Of a stretch of 64,000 nt of DNA, positions 11,832 through 22,973 are shown piece by piece. The translations under genes were made by a program, and so were the position numbers. The stretch is from Saccharum officinarum (taxonomy: Eukaryota; Streptophyta; Magnoliopsida; Poales; Poaceae), in NCBI GenBank assembly GCA_020631735.1, contig CM036209.1, forward strand, positions 7,725,451 to 7,789,450, read 5' to 3'. Each line of letters begins with the position of its first letter. Within the stretch, counting starts at the first letter, position 1. The notes under the pieces were generated by a model, which was not told where the DNA came from, made no database searches, and saw only the letters and a program-made list of their open reading frames with translations.

Positions 11832-13928
11832 GCAAAAGAAAATAATAAATAATAGCCACTTTAATGTGAGTGTACATCGGCAATACACTACACATACGGT
11901 CTATATTGTATTCCAATAATAATACCTTCTTACAGGGCAGGAAGCAGAGTAAACTCATGATAGACCCAATTATCCTTAGCAGCATAACTTTGCAAGTGCG
12001 ACTCCTTTCACGCATCAAGAAGGGAAACTTAGCTTCCCAAGGACTGGGCTTCATGACCAGATCATTATATGTTGAAATGAAGAAGTTTGGTCAAAATGCT
12101 CTTAATAAAGCTTATACAAGGTCTTATTTGTTGCTGGGTAGTTTCATAGTTTGTAATAGCTAATAAGAAGGGAATAAAGAGGGCCTTACATGAGCTTCTA
12201 GTTGCAGACCACTTCATGTCTTCACCTTTGTGGTGACTGCAAATGGGATGCCCATCCGTTAATAGCGAATTGTAAGGTTATTGTGTAAATAAACCTGTGG
12301 ATGTATGCCACAGTATAATATTCATTTTAGGAACATCTCTTAATTCATTTCTGTAAAAGTTTATTCGAAGATATGGCCAAATTGCAAATGTACCATTTCT
12401 TTGGCAATTCACTTTTTTATTTTGTTTCTTTTTCTACTTTGCTGCGTAGTACTATCTCTGCATGCTCCCTGTGTGTTTGTTGTGCAGTATATGGTTAACT
12501 TATATGTCTACAAAGAAATTGCCATTCCTGGAAGGTTGGGAACAGGTAAGAAGCCGCTGTGCCACTAACAATTCTGTCCTGGCGGCAGGCGATGTTCCTT
12601 TATCGATCATGCTAACTCGAATCAACTGGTATGATGGCGCCGCAAGAAAGAACTGTCCCTCCGTAACTGGATGCACAAAACATCTGGGAAGGAATGAAAC
12701 ATGCAGTTTATGTTTTGAAAAAAGCAAAGGAAACTAAAATAAAGATGAACGAAAAACATCTGCACAACTTTTGGGGAAGCAGCTGGAAACTTGCACATAA
12801 ATCAAGTTACAGAAGATGCAGAGAGCGTGTGTACGTCTATCAGTCTGCGTGCGCCCAAACTACAGGGGATGATCACTTGCCCGTTACTGCCCAAACAGAG
12901 GATGCACTTCTCACTCTTGGTAGCTCATGCAAGAACAACATAACAAGTTGAACAGGTCGGTGTCTTTGACTATGCATTTACCAGAAAGCAGCCATCACCA
13001 AAATCGAAGCACTCTGCAAGATCTGCATAAGTTTAGGCCTGCTATGCTTGATCCTTGGAACGACTGAATGTTTAGTTCTTCTTATTTTTAGGTCCCCTTG
13101 TAACAAAGGAAAAATGGAGGAATTCTGGAGGATTGGAATGGTTTGTTTCATAGGAATTTTGTAAGAATTTTATCAAGAGGTTGAACCTCATCAAATTCCT
13201 GTGGTTTTTCTTCGCTCCATCCAAACGTTCCTGTGTTGAACCTCAATTTGGCAGTTTTTTTTTTGTGTTTTTTCAATCCATAGGATTCAAGATGTTAGGG
13301 CATTTTGTTCTTACGTTTTTCCTATTCCTGCGTTTTGCATCTTGCTGCTGTTATCTCATATGGCATACGTGCCACAGGCCCCCCGAGTGTTTATGAGCAA
13401 GTTACATCGACAAAGAAATGTCATTCGAATAAGAAGTTTGTTTCCTGCAATTTCTTGTAAAATTTCTTTTATTTTCTTTCCTCATATAACTGGATCACAG
13501 TATTCTTTAGTTGCGGATGATCGGAACAATAGGCTCAAAAGACATACGATTACCTCGCTTATATTATATATAATAAATCATAAATATATTCTTCCGTGTT
13601 AAAGATCATCGTCTTACATGAGACCTGATGGTAATAAATTTCTGAAGTGCTTACATCCACGGCCTATTAATTTCTGATAACTTGGAACTATCATGTATAT
13701 GTGTATGTATGTATGTATGTTAACTATATATATATGGAAGCATGCATGTTCTAGAGAGGCATGCTTGCAGCTGCTAGTAAGTTTGATCTTGTGTACTTAT
13801 ATATCAACTATATATGATGCTGACTGAATCATTCCTGTCCGGCCTCCACATTCAGATTCAAGCTGCTCATCATCAAGGCGACAAGGCTGCTGCATATATG
13901 GAACAGAGAAGACAAGATCAGACATCTA
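11832..13928. other. LSF2 3' UTR and intergenic region
   Basis: The first 450-500 bp are probably LSF2 3' UTR (AATAAA-like words near 12170 and 12290). The rest carries only short open frames without recognisable domains, a possible MITE at 13085-13335 and a short GTAT microsatellite near 13697-13720. Confidence 0.4.
13085..13335. mobile_element. Possible degenerate MITE
   Basis: The words GGAATTCTGGAGGATTGGAA and AATTCCTGTGGTTTTTC, with T-runs, resemble a common grass MITE family built on 'CCTATTCCT / GGAGGAATT' segments. Termini and target-site duplication were not resolved. Confidence 0.25.
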
Positions 13929-14872
13929 CTACTTCCACGAGCAGTAACATAATGTGAACCATGAACTGAAAAGCAAGCTGTTAAATCTTGAAGAAGAATT
14001 AGAAGAGTATTCCTTGCCTGAAGTCGGCTTCTCCCAGACGTCAGGAATGCGGCCGACGAGTGGTGGGCTTTGCTGCCCAGCTGCATCCATCCATGGCAGC
14101 ATCATGCAATTTTGCAACAGTCAGTTACGTAATGCTCGTCCACGGAGCGAGTCATACAAGCAACAGCCATGGAAGAAGAGAGACAGATCGAGGAGCGAGG
14201 GAGGGAGGAAGAGGACTCACTGAAGCAGATGTAGAGGACCTGTGGCGGCAGGACGACGCCGCAGGCGATGGGCAGGTACATCATGCGGACGGGGTCCACG
14301 GGCTTAGGCAGCATCTTGTTCACGTCGCCGAGGATGACGGGGCACAGGCACCGCAGCGTGTGGTCGTCGCCCTCCGCCGCGCCGGAGCTGGAGCTGTTGA
14401 GGAACGCGCCGAGGCCCGCGCAGCACTCGCTCTGCGGCGTCGGCGTCTCCGGCTCGCTCCCCGTCAGGAACGTCCCGCACGTCATCAGCCCCGTGAGCGG
14501 GGTCACGCAGTCGGTCGGCGACGACGGCGCGGAGCCGCCAGAGCCGCCGCCGCCCACGCTGCCACCCAGGCCGGGGAAGCCCGGCAGCTGCGGCACCACG
14601 GGCCTGGCGCAGGGCGCCGGCGACGCTGGACCCGACGACGACGGCACGCCGGGCATGGGTGACGGCACCACTGGGGAAGAGGAGCTGCCGGGCATTGGCG
14701 GCGATGGCCTGGCTCTCGGGTACCCCGGGAACACGGGATTACGCGGCCTGCTGCCCGGGCGGCCCGGGAACCGGAGCGCGTCGGCGTCCGGAGCGTTGCT
14801 CGCCGCCACCGATGGCTGCAATGATGTGAGCACGGCGGCGACGGCCAGCACGGTGGCAATGCACTTCGCCAT
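13929..14872 (-). CDS. Secreted proline-rich non-specific lipid-transfer-like protein (8-Cys motif)
   Basis: Minus-strand exons are 14872-14221 and 14080-13929, joined in phase (donor GTGAGT, acceptor ATGCAG), giving 267 aa. Residues 1-24 form a signal peptide. Residues 32-118 are a Pro/Gly/Ser-rich linker of cell-wall type with an extra Cys at 88. The eight-cysteine motif of plant nsLTP/hybrid proline-rich proteins follows: Cys122, 132, 150-151, 175, 177, 204 and 216, including the CC and CxC signatures. Exon 2 begins with TGQQSPPLVGRIPDVWEKPT, an extension shared by grass LTP-like proteins. The C-terminus is Ser-rich and then briefly hydrophobic but ends in Trp-Lys, so GPI anchoring is possible but not clear. 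The likely role is binding lipid or hydrophobic ligands at the cell wall or plasma membrane. A TATA-like CTATAAAG lies about 130 bp upstream. Confidence 0.85.
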
Positions 14873-14998
14873 GGATGCTGCTGCTGCCTTCTTGCTACTG
14901 ATGACTTGCTACAGATCAACCGCTGGAGCGATCGAGCAGATGAAATGCAGGTAAATAGCTAGAGAGGTCTGTGCCCATCCGATGATTCACTGCCTCGT

Positions 14999-15006
14999 CT
15001 TTATAG
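14999..15006 (-). promoter_or_regulatory. Candidate TATA box of the LTP-like gene
   Basis: CTATAAAG on the minus strand lies about 127-134 bp upstream of the start codon at 14872, a normal plant TATA spacing if the 5' UTR is about 95-105 nt. Confidence 0.5.
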
Positions 15007-15293
15007 TTCAACTAGTGTGTCATTTCTTATACGGTTAGCACGAAGAACGTGAGATATTGTTCTATTACTCCTGTCGACAAAGAAGTGTTCATGTTCCAGA
15101 AAGCAGGCATTTTTATGAATAACATGAAAGAAGGTCAGGTGTACCACCACCTCGCACAATCTGTGTTTACAGCCATTTAGTCTGGGATCTGGAAATAGGT
15201 GAAATGCAGAATGCTGTGTCTGTCAGGGCAATAGTAGTTTCAGATGACAGAAGAATGCCCAACAGATCCGGCCCTACTACATTTTCCTTATAA

Positions 15294-15445
15294 GGGAAAA
15301 TTAGTTCTATAGCATTGAAAGATCATATGAATCGGAAAATACCATCGAAAAAGCTTTGTCACGTAAAATACCATCGAAAGGTATAACTGTTACTTGAGAA
15401 TAGCATTCCGTCACGTTCAGAAGTAACGTCGTCAGCTCCTTCCAC
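15294..15445 (+). repeat. Left terminal inverted repeat of the Pack-MULE-like element
   Basis: Begins GGGAAAATTAGTTCTATAGC and matches the reverse complement of 16665-16816 over about 145 bp with scattered substitutions and short indels. Confidence 0.8.
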
Positions 15446-15487
15446 ATCCATGCGATTGAAAAGACAGAAAGAGAGAGATGGTTGCCT

Positions 15488-16620
15488 ACCTAGCTCAACC
15501 GGCATGTTGGCGAGTCGCCGGTGAGCCTGTTCCGGTCGAGGTTGAGCGCGGCCATGCTCCTGCACTCGGGAAGGCTCGCTGGGATGGGCCTCGTGAAGCT
15601 GTTGGTGCCGAGGTCGAGGTACACCAGATTTCTGACTTCCTGAGCGTGCTGAAGTCTAGGCCGATGTCCCCGACGAACGAACTGTTGCGGAGGTTGAGCA
15701 CTCAGAGCCAGCGGCACCGCGAGAGTGTGGCGGGGAGCTCGACGGAGAGCTGGTTGCAGGATGCCCAAAGCTCCTGGAGGCCGGTGAGCCCGTGGCACAC
15801 GCACGTACGTCAGGTAGCAGCCCGGAGAAGGCATTGAAGGAGAAGTGAGTCGGACTCGGACGAGACTGCTGAGGTTGCACATGCGAGGTGACAGGCCGCC
15901 GGAGATAGAGTTGGTGTGGAGGCTGAGGGACAGCAGCGACGTGACGCCGAAGAGATAGTCTGGGAGCGCGCCGTCGATGCCGTTGCCGTCGAGGGAGAGT
16001 TCGGTGCTCGGCCAGCGACCGGCACTGCCCGAACCCGAGAGGGAACGCATTGGAGAGCCTGTTCATTGAGAGCTGTGGGACGCGCACCATCGGTCATCGG
16101 AGACGCGCCGCACAGGCACAGGGCGGCGGCGTCGACGGGACCATGTTGCCCGACACGTCGATCGTATGCCCTGAGGTTGCCAGCGCCGGGGAGCACGGGG
16201 TGGGTGCCGTCGAACGCGTTGTACGAGACACTGAACGCGCGGAGCGCCGGGAGGTCGATTGCCGCCGGTCCGCAACTGGGCAGACCGTGACAGTCGGCGA
16301 GCGCGTTGGCGCTGACGTCGAGCACCTCGAGGTCCGGAGCCGGAGCAGCCCCGTGGGCAGCTTGCCGCGGAGCGCGCTGTCGGAGAGGTTGAGCACCCAG
16401 AGCACGGCGAGCCCGGCGAGCGACGCGGCCACCTGCCCCCGCACATCACCCCAGGCCTGACGCAGCACCCATGCTCGTTTGATGCGATGGCGGTCGGCCA
16501 GCCGTCGACTGCAGCGTTGAGGCCCGTCGAGAACCCACGCAGCGTGGCGAGGTCGCCGGCATCGCACCTCGACCGCGACAGCACGGTCACCGGCATTCGT
16601 CGTTTCTGGCTTTCTGCAAG
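15488..16620 (-). pseudogene. Captured phytosulfokine-receptor-like LRR fragment, frameshifted
   Basis: On the minus strand, three reading frames in turn give pieces of a plant LRR receptor ectodomain. First comes an N-terminal cap with the pattern RCDAGDLATLRGFSTGL...DGWPTA...CC (16560-16450). LRR blocks follow, such as LDVSANALADC, LPALRAFSVSYNAFDGTHPV, LSLDGNGIDGALPDYLFGV, LSLHTNSISGGLSPRMCNLS, LNLRNSSFVGDIGLDFSTL and YLDLGTNSFTRPIPASLPEC. The cap and repeat style match PSKR-type receptors. At least four frame changes are needed to follow the series, and the transmembrane and kinase regions are absent. It is therefore a non-functional gene fragment, wholly inside the inverted repeats of the surrounding element. 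Confidence 0.8.
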
Positions 16621-16664
16621 CAGTCCGCCCGGCGAGCAGTAGATGTATGGAGGAGGAAGAAATG

Positions 16665-16816
16665 GAGACGGACGCCGTTAGCTCCAAACTGACAGAACGT
16701 GATGAAATGCTACTTTCAGTTAACGTTTCCACCTTTGGATGGTATTTCACGTGACAGAGATTTTTCTGATGGTATTTTCCGATTCTTGTGATCTTTTAAT
16801 GCTATAGAACCAATTT
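16665..16816 (-). repeat. Right terminal inverted repeat of the Pack-MULE-like element
   Basis: Reverse-complement partner of 15294-15445. It ends in GAACCAATTT just before TCCTTATAA, the presumed target-site duplication. Confidence 0.8.
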
Positions 16817-17197
16817 TCCTTATAATAACTCACACATTGCATGCTACGATTTCCTGCAGTGCACATCGAAATGGAGTACTGAATTTGTATATTGTTCTAA
16901 TCTATGGTATTACTATTTCTCCCCTCTTGTATGCTAAACTCTTCTGTAGTGTAGTAATGGCTCTACTATACTCTGAAGGTTTCTCCATCAAACCTGAAAT
17001 TCCTGCAGAACGTGTAAACTAACTATTGATGACAACCTAACTTCTGGCCATGTCTGTTCAAACTTCAAACGTTCTGGAAACGCATCTCCAAGGACACTCG
17101 CAGCGTCTCCCTGTGTTCAGTCAAAACTCAGAACCTTCTTGACTTTGCAGTGAGCACAAGAACGAACATGAAAGATGAAGGGGCCCCATTTTTTGGT

Positions 17198-17341
<144 letters not shown>

Positions 17342-17343
17342 GT

Positions 17344-20300
17344 TCAGGAATAGGACGGGGCAGAAGCAGCCTGAAGCCTGGCAAGATTAGTCTGGAGCCG
17401 GCCCAAATGAAATGCAATGACAAGCCACACGAAGCAGAGCTGACATTTGAAAAGAAATACAAAAAACCGTTAAGTGCTATCTCCCAGAACTTATAATAAA
17501 AAAAACATGCATGCTGGGTGCAAACAACCTTTATCAATCCTTTCAGGTGATCTAGTTCAGCACTAGCTTGTTTCACATGTATAAAATACTTTGTGCAAGT
17601 GATAAAAGGCCAAATGGGAGGCACAGTGAATGTGAAACCCTTTTCTTTCTTTCTTCCTTTTTTTTTTTTTGCCACAGAATGGCACTAGGAATAGGATTAT
17701 ACATTGATTAAATTTCCCTAGAAGTATGGAACATTGCATTTACCATTCGATCGAGTGATGCAAGGCTCGAGGACCACCCTGAGCCACTATTTTAGAATAT
17801 AAAATAACATATATCGCACTAGAAACAAAGTAATCAACTGATCACAATACGATTCATACCGGCAATGCAAACAGGGTGACCTTGGATGTTTTCTTCTCAA
17901 GGCTACTGAACAACCACCTGTAAATTCCAGCGGCTGTTGCATCACCAAGCCTCTGGACAATCACATCTATACAGACCTACATAAAAAAATCAAAAGTATT
18001 TTCTTCTAAATTATGGCAAGATGGGTACAAAGCAAGAACAATGTTGCCTAATTTACCAATATGAAGGAAACTCTTATTAAATGATCTGATGCTCAAAAGG
18101 TAGGTAGGCAATTGCAAAAACTGACTCTTTCCACTTAATATCTAATGTTTCTAAAAACAGGCTTTTAGTTTATTATACTGCTATTTAGTAACTTCTGCTT
18201 TTTAGACAATTACTCCCTCCAGGTTCCTAAAAGAAGTCATTTTAGATAGCAACACAGTCTCCAAAGCATAACTTTGACTTCTTATTTTTACATAAATATT
18301 TATTGAAAAGTGATATTGTATAATTTTATGTAAGTATTTTTTATCTATTCATATGGTTTTCACATTTCCAAACTCAACAACTTAAAAGTTACTCATGATT
18401 TATATTCCCAATGTTTGACCCTAGCCTTGTCCAAAATGACTTCTTTTAGGGACCTGGAGGGAGTAGCTTTCTATCTTAAGAGAGCTGTAGATCTCATGGA
18501 GCTGCAATGCTGAATGATCACTTCACACCAAGCTATGATTCATTACCATTTTTTGACAACAATATGGAATAATTATTTTGTGTGTGTGAAAGAAGTCATG
18601 ACAATATGAAAGATGGGCTAAACCAGTGCCTGATCATTTCGGAAGTACCAACTCATCACCCTTTTGTTTCCTACAATCAAGGTTTTAGAAGGTTTCAAGA
18701 AACATTTTTTACCTTTGCTTTGTATTTTTCATCCTGTGAGACAACAGTGAATAATAACTCCCTTCCAGGTCTTGTCAAAACATAAGTCGTTACCTGCAAA
18801 GAATCAAAGGTTAATTGTATTCTTGATTATAGCTGAATTTATAAATGATAGGATGGAGTAGAAACAATATTTGATAGAGGTACACAACAGGCTCCAATTA
18901 TCTTACTACATCTGTTTATCATGCCCAAGATCTGGCATAGAAAGATGAAGAAATTGGTTGCAGCTAAAGTGCAACTGCCCTCAACTTATGAGATGCACAA
19001 GCTCTTTTGTATCATGCCTACAATACTACTATATAACTAAATAAAAAGACAAGATTTAAAGCATATCAGAATATGCATATTCACCACTAGATGATAACGA
19101 CTACTCTACTTTCCTTAATGTAACTTTGTCTTGATGCATAGTTAGCATGTTGGCATCTACCTGTGGAAAAAATAGCTATTAAACTGGTACCTTTCTAATT
19201 GTTTCAGTGACAGCCACAGCAACCCAAGTTGGCCATACAGCAAGGGCAACCAAATTTGAGGCAGCAACAAAAGGAGATGCACAGATAGCAACTGTGACAC
19301 CAGCTACTGTAAGAATATGACCCTGAAATATTTGTCAAAAACATACCAACAATTAATAAAATAAAAAAAGAATGTCTGCAAAAGGACTAGATTTCATCAG
19401 TTTCACTTTTGGTTGATGTATCATAATGTATTTGGACTACTGGAGTAGAGTGAACTGAGAATAATCAGTAGATGCAAAATACCGTCAAAGTGAGCTGTCC
19501 CGCAAGAATAAAAACTGCTATAAAGCTGTTTATCAGAGCAAACGTTCTCCTTCTGGCCGTTGGGCTTGATATTGTAGTAGCAACTATCGTCACTTTCTGA
19601 AAATCATGGAGAAGAGGTAACTGGGAGTAAAATATGGCTCATTTGTATTATGACATGTATAATAAAGAAACAAGCTCAATGATGCATGGCAATACACAAA
19701 TACAGAATAACCGTACCTGAAAGTAAAATACAGATGAGACAACTGCACTTAACCAAAGAAACAGAGATATGTATATCAGGTAGGGTGATCGCAAGATCAG
19801 CCAGAAACCTTCAAACATTATGAAAAATTCAGGTTTCGATTTTTGAAATTGGATAGCTGGTCTAGGTGAAGTGACCAGTGAAGACATTTCATCATCATCC
19901 ACGGTATTAGGAGCTTGTCCTGCCCTGCAATTAGCAATAAATTGGAATGTCTTAGATTGCAACCCATGAATATGGGAAGCAGCAAAAGATAATATAAAAC
20001 CATCAGTGAAGCCTATATATTTATTGCAAAAGCCGACTTTTCTGATAGAGGTCTGTACTACAAATTGTCAATATAGATTGCCACAAAGATATAGTTGATC
20101 ATGAATTGAAGGACAAGGTTGTGGCTCAAAGTTTGATAATGGAAATCGACTCACAAATGTGTTCTATAAAACATACAGATTGCCCAAGTCAAACTTATCA
20201 GGATGATGAATGGATAACATGTAATTAGTGTCCAAAAGGATTTAATACCCTGTTTGACATAATTCAGCCGAAGCATGATTTCCATCGATACAAATTCCTT

Positions 20301-22293
20301 TTGATGACAGCGCAGCAAGTTCCATCAAGAGTGAAGAAAATAGGAGCAGAACTGAGGAACAATTGGGAGATGTGAAGTCACATTCCATAAAACATTAGAA
20401 ACTAACTCATTAATTTACTCAAGAGAATGAATGAATGAATGATACATACATGGTCCCAGCCACGCCATACTTGCAGCAAACAATGAACCAAAAAGTTGCC
20501 CTAGCGTAGCACCAGCCCCGATAAAACCAAATAATCTTGAACCTGACTGAACTAAAAGAGAAATAAGAAACTGAAGAACAAGAAAAGGGTTGAACAGGCA
20601 ATAAGCAATAACAACTACATGATTATTGGCGCAATAGTAAGTGGTACCTCACTGTCCATGACATCAATTACCCTTGCCCAGGTTGATGATATTGTAATGA
20701 GATTTAGCAAAGCAACCTTCAGAGGAAGAGAGTTATTCAAATCAATTATCATCTTGAGTATTGAAAACATGAAGGGCACCATGCCATTATTAGGAAAGGA
20801 CATACCCAAAGAAACAAACTTATTCTCACAATTATGTAGAACCAGCTCTGATTTCTCCATCCTGCAGGTTTATCTGAACCTCCTTCACTTGACTTCATCA
20901 TCAGACAAGAGAACAAAGGACAACAGCTCTTTTGTGTCAGGAATTGTTGCTCAAGGTTCCAATAAAAGAAATTTTGATACACACAGGAAGTGGTGAAGTG
21001 AAAGAAAGAAGTATTCCTGGACAGTTAGTTTTCCAAAGATTGCAATGAAATGTGGTAATATTGATGGATATGGTGTTCGAGAAAAAAAATATATTGAAAG
21101 ATATGGACAGCAAATGTTCATCAGCATCTATTACCTGGGAGCTAGTTCCGGACTGCCCTGGTGTAGAGGTATACCAAAGCACAAAAAATGCAAGAAGAGA
21201 TATGCTGAAAAACCTGTGTATCATCACCAAAGCCTGAAAGAAGATATATACATGATAAAATTAGCTTGTATCCTTATAAAAGAATAAATTTCCATGTAAT
21301 TTCTACTACGTAAATAGTTTTAAAAGATTATGTGAATTCTGAAAATGGAAAAGTTCACTAAAAATAAAAAAACCCAGAAAATCAGGCAATCAATACTAAA
21401 GGGGGGAATGTTTTAAGAGAAAGTGGCCATAATCATTCAACTAACTTCACTATTTTTTTTTATACTCAAACAGCAAGTGCAGCAAATAAGTCAGTGTTCC
21501 AGTGTCACTTTTAGCAGCAACGCACAAAAGCACACAAATAATGCAAGAAACCCACAGACAAAGGAGGGCCAGGAGTCCATCTACATCTCGCAACATACAA
21601 AGACAAATATCCCATCTTTAGAGCTTAAACAATTAAAAAAATCCTATTTTTTGTGTACATGAAACAAGAAACCACAAATCAATCGTGGGGGAAATGATTG
21701 AACCGAACCAGGTGTGGAGCCAGCCATCAATTCCATTGGGGTTATCTCTATTGTACAAATGGGATCATTGCTTGATTTCTATAGGATTAACAACACATTT
21801 TATAGGGACCAGCTGACCAGTACAGACCCACATTATCAATTTATCACCGGGGTTAATTTTATGATTCTCAAACTAATGGATGCGCCCAAGCTAGGAAAGG
21901 GAGGTGGCACGGACGGACGAACCTTGGGCTTGGGGATGGAGGGGAGGGAGAAGGCGAGGGAGGCGATGGGGGCAGCGATGACGGTGAGGAGGAGGGAGCC
22001 GGCGAAGAGGCCCGGGAGGGTGTCGAGGCCCAGGGAGATGGCGCCCTCGTCCCGCAGCGGCAGCACCACGAAGTAGGCGCTCAGGATCTGCATATCATCC
22101 AACACAACTTCAGATGGCGTATCGTAACCTGCAGGAACGGGAGGACTACGGCGAGATGGATCAAAGGTTGGCTTACGAAGAAGAAAGTGGCGGCCGCGCT
22201 CATCAACGTGGGGATCTCGTGGGGGCGGACTGCCACGAGGGAAGCCACCGCCGCCTCGGCGCGCTCCCGGATGAGCCGGCGAGGCGTCGCCAT
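17344..22293 (-). CDS. Polytopic membrane transporter, ATP/ADP-translocase (NTT/Tlc)-like MFS protein
   Basis: Thirteen minus-strand exons join in phase with GT-AG borders: 22293-22177, 22087-21923, 21233-21135, 20892-20806, 20716-20648, 20546-20450, 20351-20249, 19924-19717, 19596-19483, 19322-19191, 18793-18713, 17976-17860 and 17439-17344, giving 494 aa. The protein has repeated hydrophobic helices over most of its length. Family-like stretches include [20 protein letters not shown] near the N-terminus, [37 protein letters not shown], and [20 protein letters not shown] followed by [14 protein letters not shown]. The last two resemble the conserved core of NTP/NDP-exchange (Tlc/NTT) proteins, and the plant family is usually annotated as an uncharacterised MFS/ATP-ADP transporter-like protein. 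Substrate and membrane are unknown. The first acceptor of exon 4 (ATGAAG) is weak but is the only one that keeps the frame. Intron 11 carries a Stowaway MITE, and the 3' UTR starts in a TA microsatellite. The start Met is the one closest to the first helix. Confidence 0.85.
18213..18463. mobile_element. Stowaway (Tc1/mariner) MITE in intron 11 of the transporter gene
   Basis: The 251-bp element begins CTCCCTCCAGGTTCCTAAAA and ends with the inverted counterpart TTTTAGGGACCTGGAGGGAG. It is flanked by TA on both sides (18211-18212 and 18464-18465). Termini and TSD are diagnostic for Stowaway. Confidence 0.93.
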
Positions 22294-22973
22294 TCCCCTG
22301 CTCCTCTCCGGACGGCTTGGGTTGACTCTACTCTTCCGCATCCGCAGTCCTATGACTCCTCTGCATCGGCCGGCTATGTGCTTGGGAGTCTCGAAGAGCC
22401 ATTGTTTATGCCCAAATTGACCAAAATTCAATCTCTCATCCAAGTGCAAGTGCATGATCGGGACATCATTTTAGGAGCAATACTTTCGTTGATCGAAGCA
22501 ACCACTGAACGAAATGAGTCGAGTTTCTGCTGTTTCTGAAATCTCTCGTTCGTACTCTGAAATCTCTCGTTCGCACTCTGAAATCTCAACCTTTGATGCA
22601 AACAAAATAGAATACTGCAGCATCTACATGCCACCAGTGCTGAAATTTTCCGGATATAATAAATTGATTGACTGCATCCGTAGCTTAAGACAATGTGTTT
22701 ATTATGATACAAAATGTGTTTATTATGATACAAATGTTTTTTACCCTTCATCCCTCTGGATGTCCATAAAAATTTACTTAAGACGACGTGATGATTATTA
22801 TGATACAACGACGTGATTATTATGATACAGGATGAAAAGAATGCAGGGCACAAGACACGTCCGTCATCATGCACTTATATATGACAATTATATGTACAAC
22901 GGCACTTGGACACACTATTTCCAACCACTGCTAAACGCTTCGCGTAATCGCGTGTTCTTCTCCAACCTTCAAT
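22294..22973. other. Short intergenic spacer with small direct repeats
   Basis: This lies between the transporter 5' end and the saposin-gene 3' end. It carries three direct repeats: GAAATCTCTCGTTCG-type units of 20 bp (22547-22590), two copies of AATGTGTTTATTATGATACA (about 22694-22733), and two copies of ACGTGATTATTATGATACA (about 22787-22826). The first 100-250 bp probably hold the transporter promoter and 5' UTR, and the last 100-200 bp the saposin 3' UTR. The open frames here have no recognisable domain. Confidence 0.5.

Larger units (their letters stand above)
15294..16816. mobile_element. Pack-MULE-like element carrying an LRR receptor gene fragment
   Basis: The left arm (about 15294-15445) and the right arm (about 16665-16816) are near-perfect inverted repeats. 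Shared words include TTCTATAGCATT, GAATCGGAAAATACCATC, TGTCACGT and AATACCATC in the same order. The nine bases TCCTTATAA occur directly outside both ends (15285-15293 and 16817-16825), consistent with the 9-bp duplication of Mutator-like elements; the left end has four extra bases (GGGA). The interior is GC-rich and encodes no transposase but a broken phytosulfokine-receptor-like LRR segment. GC-rich captured gene pieces between long TIRs are the definition of Pack-MULEs. The superfamily assignment is inference from TIR and TSD length. Confidence 0.8.

Noticed and set aside
12462..12951. Plus-strand open frames downstream of LSF2
   Set aside because: No recognisable domain, no splice partners, and partly likely to be untranslated or intergenic sequence.
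14060..14954. Long plus-strand open frames (200 and 228 codons)
   Set aside because: Antisense shadows of the GC-rich LTP-like exon; no domain, and the minus-strand protein has a signal peptide and eight conserved cysteines.
15478..16460. Plus-strand open frames over the LRR fragment
   Set aside because: Antisense of the captured LRR pseudogene; no similarity pattern of their own.
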